The notes under the pieces are model-generated. The model saw only the letters and a program-made list of their open reading frames with translations, did not search any database and had not been told where the DNA came from. A DNA stretch of 64,000 bases from the NCBI GenBank assembly GCA_045837725.1, contig JBEWZL010000003.1, positions 124,001-188,000 on the forward strand. The letters run 5' to 3'. Below are positions 62,556-64,000 of the stretch, piece after piece. Position 1 is the stretch's first letter. The number at the start of each line of letters is the position of its first letter. This DNA comes from Vermamoeba vermiformis. Its lineage: Eukaryota > Tubulinea > Echinamoebida. Both the position numbers and the translations under genes were made by a program.

Positions 62556-64000
62556 TTAATCTAATTTGCAGCCTGCAGGTTCTGTCAAAAGCACGTCATA
62601 ATTCTTAACCATATCTGATGGCAGTCTGCTGAATGGAATTAAAACAATTGGCATGTTGCAATGTTCCTCTTTTTCATTGTAATTGTTGACCTCCATGATT
62701 GCATCTGACGAAAATCCAGCTGCCCAAATCACCTGCAATTTGTCAGTTGCAAGCTCAATCGTACTGATAAGAACTTACACAAACTATTGGGCTCCAAGGT
62801 TCTAGTTTTCTTAGTGAAGGAAGACTAGTTTCAACATCTACAGAGCCCAGCACTTTGTTCCAATTCTTTGATTGCCATTCTGACATGACATAATTGTTAC
62901 CAACTGTGCGAAGCAAGGCCAATCCATCAGGCATTGCATGGTCTTCAACCTCAACAAATTTTTGCTCCAAATGAGTGAATGGTTTGGCAAGCAGTTCTAG
63001 GGAAGTCAGGCCAAATTCATCTGCATCTCCACAAATAGTAGAGTCTAGACAGCATTCATAGGCAATTGAAGACTTGTGGAATGCAGATCCTTCAACTGCA
63101 AGTTCTGTGATTAGTGTGCCATAATTGCTTAGAACCAACATCTTTAGCAGATCTGGACCTTTGCTAATTTGAGGTTGATGAGCATGCTGCAAAGCCTTCA
63201 TCAAAAATCAGTTTGTGGAAAAAAACATTCAGGGTTAGTCAAACCAAGCTAACCATCACTGCTAGGGCCACAAGCCTAAATAAAAAGTTAAAAAGAATTG
63301 AAATAAAAAAGAAAAAAGACACGATTAATTTTTCTAAAACACAAAAAAAATACGGGGAATCATTCCTTTTAACGATTGGCATTTTTTGGCTTTTTAGGCA
63401 ATAATTGACCTATATACAGCATTGCAACATATATTCAGTAATAAATATCAATGAATATACCTGCTTAGCTCAGTACAGTGCGTCTGATTAGTAAGGAAAG
63501 ATGATGTCTTTGCAAAACGTTTATTTTTGCAAAGATACAATGCTCATCAATTAAAAAACAGATAATCAAAGCAAGGAGAAATTGTTGTGGCCCTAGCAGT
63601 GATACCTTCACATGCTTTTTTACTCCAGCAGAAGAAGCAATGTGTTTCAACATCCACCAATCAGAAACTCTCCATTTTTGCTTGGTATTGACTCCTGCTC
63701 CCAATTGCTGCATTGAAACAGTGGGTACATAGCTTAAATTCATCTTTTCAACATTGATTTGGTGGGTGATTTGCAGGAAGCCATTATGAAACAAAGCAGC
63801 ATAGATCATATCTTGATAAAGCTGTCTATTGTTAATAGAGATTCACGAAGGGTGAAATCATACATACTGCTTTGTTATCTGCTGCTAGTCTTGCCACATA
63901 ATCTCTTGCATACATTTGACAAAGTGCACCAGCATCAGCCCAAATGTCTGCTTTGCTGTTTGCCAGCTGTTGTTTTGTTGGTTTGCACTGAGCTGCAAAT
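62556..64000 (-). CDS. Unidentified gene, 5' end outside window
   Basis: Minus-strand exons join in phase: from the window end (KPTKQQLANSKADIWADAG), an intron near 63825-63870, then IYAALFHNGFLQITHQINVE to GVKKHVK (about 63606), an intron 63196-63605, then ALQHAHQPQISKGPDLLKML to PWSPIVC (about 62780), a 46-nt intron and VIWAAGFSSDAIMEVNN to the stop. I recognise no domain. Codon choice looks different from the neighbours, with more TTG, TGC and CAT, and GATC sites are rarer, so origin by transfer is possible but not shown. The second intron is mostly a small inverted-repeat element. It is convergent with the lectin-like gene, 46 bp apart. Confidence 0.6.
63256..63603. mobile_element. 348-bp terminal-inverted-repeat element forming most of an intron
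   Basis: The left end atcactgctagggccacaa (63256-63274) is repeated exactly, inverted, at 63585-63603. It is flanked by ACC on both sides (63253-63255 and 63604-63606), a possible 3-bp target duplication. The interior is AT-rich without a transposase frame. On the host gene's strand the intron's GT donor (63605-63604) lies in the duplicated ACC (read as GGT), directly outside the element. Confidence 0.75.

Noticed and set aside
63460-63525. tRNA-like A box (TTAGCTCAGT...TCTGATTAGTAA) resembling a threonine tRNA 5' half
   Set aside because: No matching acceptor stem, no intact TTCGA B box and the anticodon stem does not close. At most a tRNA-derived fragment inside the inverted-repeat element.

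Overview
The window is nuclear DNA from an intron-rich, moderately AT-rich protist, most likely an amoebozoan. The evidence is short GT-AG introns (mostly about 45-70 nt, often with a CTAAC/CTAAT-like branch site and a YAG acceptor), a class I myosin with TH1, Gly/Pro/Ala-rich and SH3 tail regions, a one-lobe myosin light chain of the dictyostelid type, and expanded F-box and leucine-rich-repeat genes. About 27 genes lie on both strands. I saw no rRNA, confident tRNA, CRISPR array or virus-like element.

The most unusual content is a family of F-box proteins in three copies. Each begins with an F-box followed by a Ran-type GTPase domain. In the two copies that read as intact (copy A, 3538-5932 +; copy B, 27390-29732 -), an aspartyl/asparaginyl beta-hydroxylase domain (2-oxoglutarate/Fe(II) dioxygenase) follows. 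The third copy (C, 23868-25192 -) is frameshifted and lacks the hydroxylase. Copies A and B each lie tail to tail, under 200 bp apart, with an F-box/LRR gene (6126-7950 - and 25427-27214 +). The two-gene unit is therefore present twice in mirror orientation. Hydroxylase halves of A and B are nearly identical, introns included, while their F-box/GTPase halves differ strongly; a second shared tract joins A and C. The substitutions look reciprocal: A has lost the Ran catalytic glutamine, and B has lost the arginine expected to bind 2-oxoglutarate.

Layout. 1-3 kb: kinase end and a cytochrome P450. 3.5-8 kb: copy A and its LRR partner (disrupted). 8-14 kb: an organellar PPR protein and an LRR protein with a C-terminal F-box-like segment. 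14-18 kb: methylthioribose kinase and a cysteine synthase-like enzyme, divergent across a short shared promoter (sulfur metabolism). 18-24 kb: FAAH-like amidase, GPI-type surface protein, METTL21-like methyltransferase. 24-30 kb: copy C, second F-box/LRR gene, copy B. 30-38 kb: CANT1-type apyrase, CDC34-type E2 (its long intron holds a 574-bp inverted-repeat transposon), prefoldin 2, GCN5 acetyltransferase. 38-48 kb: PA-domain multipass membrane protein, dual-specificity phosphatase, kelch/Pro-Thr surface protein, NAD(P)-binding protein, SEC11 signal peptidase. 48.8-56 kb: ankyrin protein, then a one-lobe myosin light chain divergent from a myosin I heavy chain. 56-64 kb: SNF2/RING ATPase, lectin-like surface protein, and an unidentified gene whose intron is mostly a small inverted-repeat element.

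Coordinates of multi-exon genes run from start codon to stop codon and include introns. Exon joins were read by eye from frame, GT-AG borders and family similarity.
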